From: JBGOUV01 sp041477815
Lineage (GTDB): Bacteria; Acidobacteriota; Terriglobia; Bryobacterales; JACQDG01
Length of the DNA: 10,159 nucleotides
Reading direction: 5' to 3'
Assembly (NCBI GenBank): GCA_041477815.1
Contig: JBGOUV010000259.1
Coordinates: 1 to 10,159 of the forward strand
The position numbers and the translations under genes were made by a program. The notes under the pieces were generated by a model. That model was not told the DNA's origin, did no database searches, and saw only the letters and a list, made by a program, of their open reading frames with translations. Of the stretch, positions 9,234 through 10,159 are shown in pieces (the stretch's first letter is position 1; the number at the start of each line of letters is the position of its first letter).

Positions 9234-10159
9234 TTGAAATATTCTTGCATACTCGCACTCTTCCTCGCCCGCGCCGCCCTCGCCAATCTCAACGTCTGGG
9301 CCCTCCCGGACTCGGTCCGCCTCAACCCGCAGAGCGGCCGTCTGTTCGAGGAGCGCACCATCTCTTCGAACTACCGCCACTGCAGCTCCGTGTGGGACGG
9401 CTCCCGCCGCGTCATCTCGCTCCACGCCGCGCGCAACGAGTTCGTCGCCTTTCAGGTCGTCCTCGAAGCCATTCACCCCACCTCCGGCATCGACATCGAA
9501 ATTTCCCCGCTAGGCGCCTCCAACGCCCGCCTGCAAATTTTCAAAGCCTGGTACGTCCGCATCCGCCGCCCCTCCACCGGATACGAGGCCACCTCCCTGG
9601 GGCCCGGCTGGTACCCCGACGCCCTCCTCCCCAAACGCCCCTCCGGCCTGCGAACCGGTTTCCCGTTCTCCATCCCCGACATCCACAACAACATCCCCAA
9701 CCAGACCAGCCACACCCTCTGGATCGACGTCTACGTCCCGCGCGACACCGCCCCCGGCCGCTACCAATCAAAAATACAGGTCCGCTGGCAGGGCGGCGAA
9801 TCGTCCCTCCCCCTCGACCTCGAAGTCGGTAGCCTGACCCTGCCCGACGCCTCCTCCCTCCGCGGCGACATCTTCAATAATTCCCTCGCCCGCATGCCCG
9901 CCGAGCAGGAGCTCAAGTACTACCAACTAGCCCAACAACACCGCTTCCAGCCCGGCGTTTACGCCTATCGTCCGGACCTCAAGCCCGCGCTGGACTGGAC
10001 CTCCTACGACGCCCGCGTCACCAAGTACCTCGACGGCTCCGCCTTCACGTCCCAGCACAACTACTGGGGCCCCGGCTACGGCCAGCCCCTGGAGCACCTC
10101 CTGCTCCCCTTCGACTGCGAGCGTGGCACGAACCGCGCCCGCGCCTGGCCCTCCACCGA
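9234..10159 (+). CDS. Secreted DUF4091-like / glycoside-hydrolase-like protein, truncated by the window edge
   Basis: An open frame of 308 codons with no stop before the right edge, so the C-terminus is missing. A TAG at 9225-9227 closes the frame upstream, making the TTG at 9234 the first possible start. It yields a good signal peptide, MKYSCILALFLARAALA, followed by NLNVWALPDSVRLNP. The segment VISLHAARNEFVAFQVVLE (about residues 60-78) is a motif I associate with the N-terminal beta-sandwich of DUF4091/'glycoside hydrolase domain-containing' proteins. The later sequence, with TLWIDVYVPRDTAPGRYQSK and then LPLDLEVGSLTLPDASSL, also fits that beta-rich domain. A helical region, containing ELKYYQLAQQHRF, begins the presumed TIM-barrel-like part. 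A carbohydrate-related role is inferred from the family; no catalytic residues can be named. It diverges from tatT with only 11 bp between start codons. Confidence 0.82.
   Translation, partial: MKYSCILALFLARAALANLNVWALPDSVRLNPQSGRLFEERTISSNYRHCSSVWDGSRRVISLHAARNEFVAFQVVLEAIHPTSGIDIEISPLGASNARLQIFKAWYVRIRRPSTGYEATSLGPGWYPDALLPKRPSGLRTGFPFSIPDIHNNIPNQTSHTLWIDVYVPRDTAPGRYQSKIQVRWQGGESSLPLDLEVGSLTLPDASSLRGDIFNNSLARMPAEQELKYYQLAQQHRFQPGVYAYRPDLKPALDWTSYDARVTKYLDGSAFTSQHNYWGPGYGQPLEHLLLPFDCERGTNRARAWPST

Noticed and set aside
8317..9258. TatT start at the GTG at 9258
   Set aside because: It would put charged residues ahead of the lipoprotein signal and overlap the divergent gene; the ATG at 9222 gives a normal signal peptide.
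9149..9832. Rightward 227-aa ATG frame at the right end
   Set aside because: It is arginine/proline-rich shadow sequence that overlaps the tatT start and the much better supported TTG frame from 9234.

Overview
The window looks like chromosomal DNA of a GC-rich, Gram-negative-type bacterium, most likely an acidobacterium of the Bryobacter/Solibacter kind. That placement is an inference from gene style: a Tat-exported SMP-30 lactonase, a DUF4440 protein, a large secreted kelch propeller, and a decayed membrane-anchored PD40 propeller. No rRNA or other marker gene is present to confirm it.

Layout. Positions 1-44 hold the end of a short inverted/tandem repeat of the intergenic dispersed type. 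Positions 217-1090 (minus strand) hold a small toxin-antitoxin locus: a 64-aa ORF that may be a further antitoxin-like protein, an AF2212/DUF104-type antitoxin, and a VapC-type PIN ribonuclease. Positions 1142-1763 (plus) are a pseudogene of a membrane-anchored TolB/PD40 beta-propeller, frameshifted and missing its middle. This first 1.7 kb is visibly less GC-rich than the rest. Positions 1764-3230 (minus) hold a two-gene unit, a DUF4440 (NTF2-like) secreted protein followed by a Tat-exported SMP-30/gluconolactonase. Positions 3254-5572 (plus) encode a 772-aa secreted double kelch propeller whose inter-domain linker is made by a 14-bp minisatellite.

Positions 5544-9222 (minus) form a compact, translationally coupled TRAP transporter operon of the TPAT type: the TatT lipoprotein (TPR-like), a periplasmic DctP-type binding protein, and a fused DctQM permease. 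The gene order is the one known from Treponema pallidum Tp0956-0958. From 9234 to the right edge (plus) runs a secreted DUF4091-like/glycoside-hydrolase-like protein. It starts at TTG, has no stop inside the window, and begins only 11 bp from the tatT start codon.

How it fits together. From 1764 rightward nearly every product is exported or membrane-bound. The picture is a cell-envelope and nutrient-handling region: sugar-lactone chemistry, extracellular propellers, a probable glycan-active protein, and a transporter whose binding protein lacks the usual carboxylate-clamping arginine. The left end is an accessory patch (repeat, toxin-antitoxin, pseudogene). I see no phage, integrase, CRISPR array, RNA gene or convincing intrinsic terminator. 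The items most worth following are the TPAT operon, the frame-cycling minisatellite in the kelch gene, and the 11-bp divergent start junction at 9222/9234.
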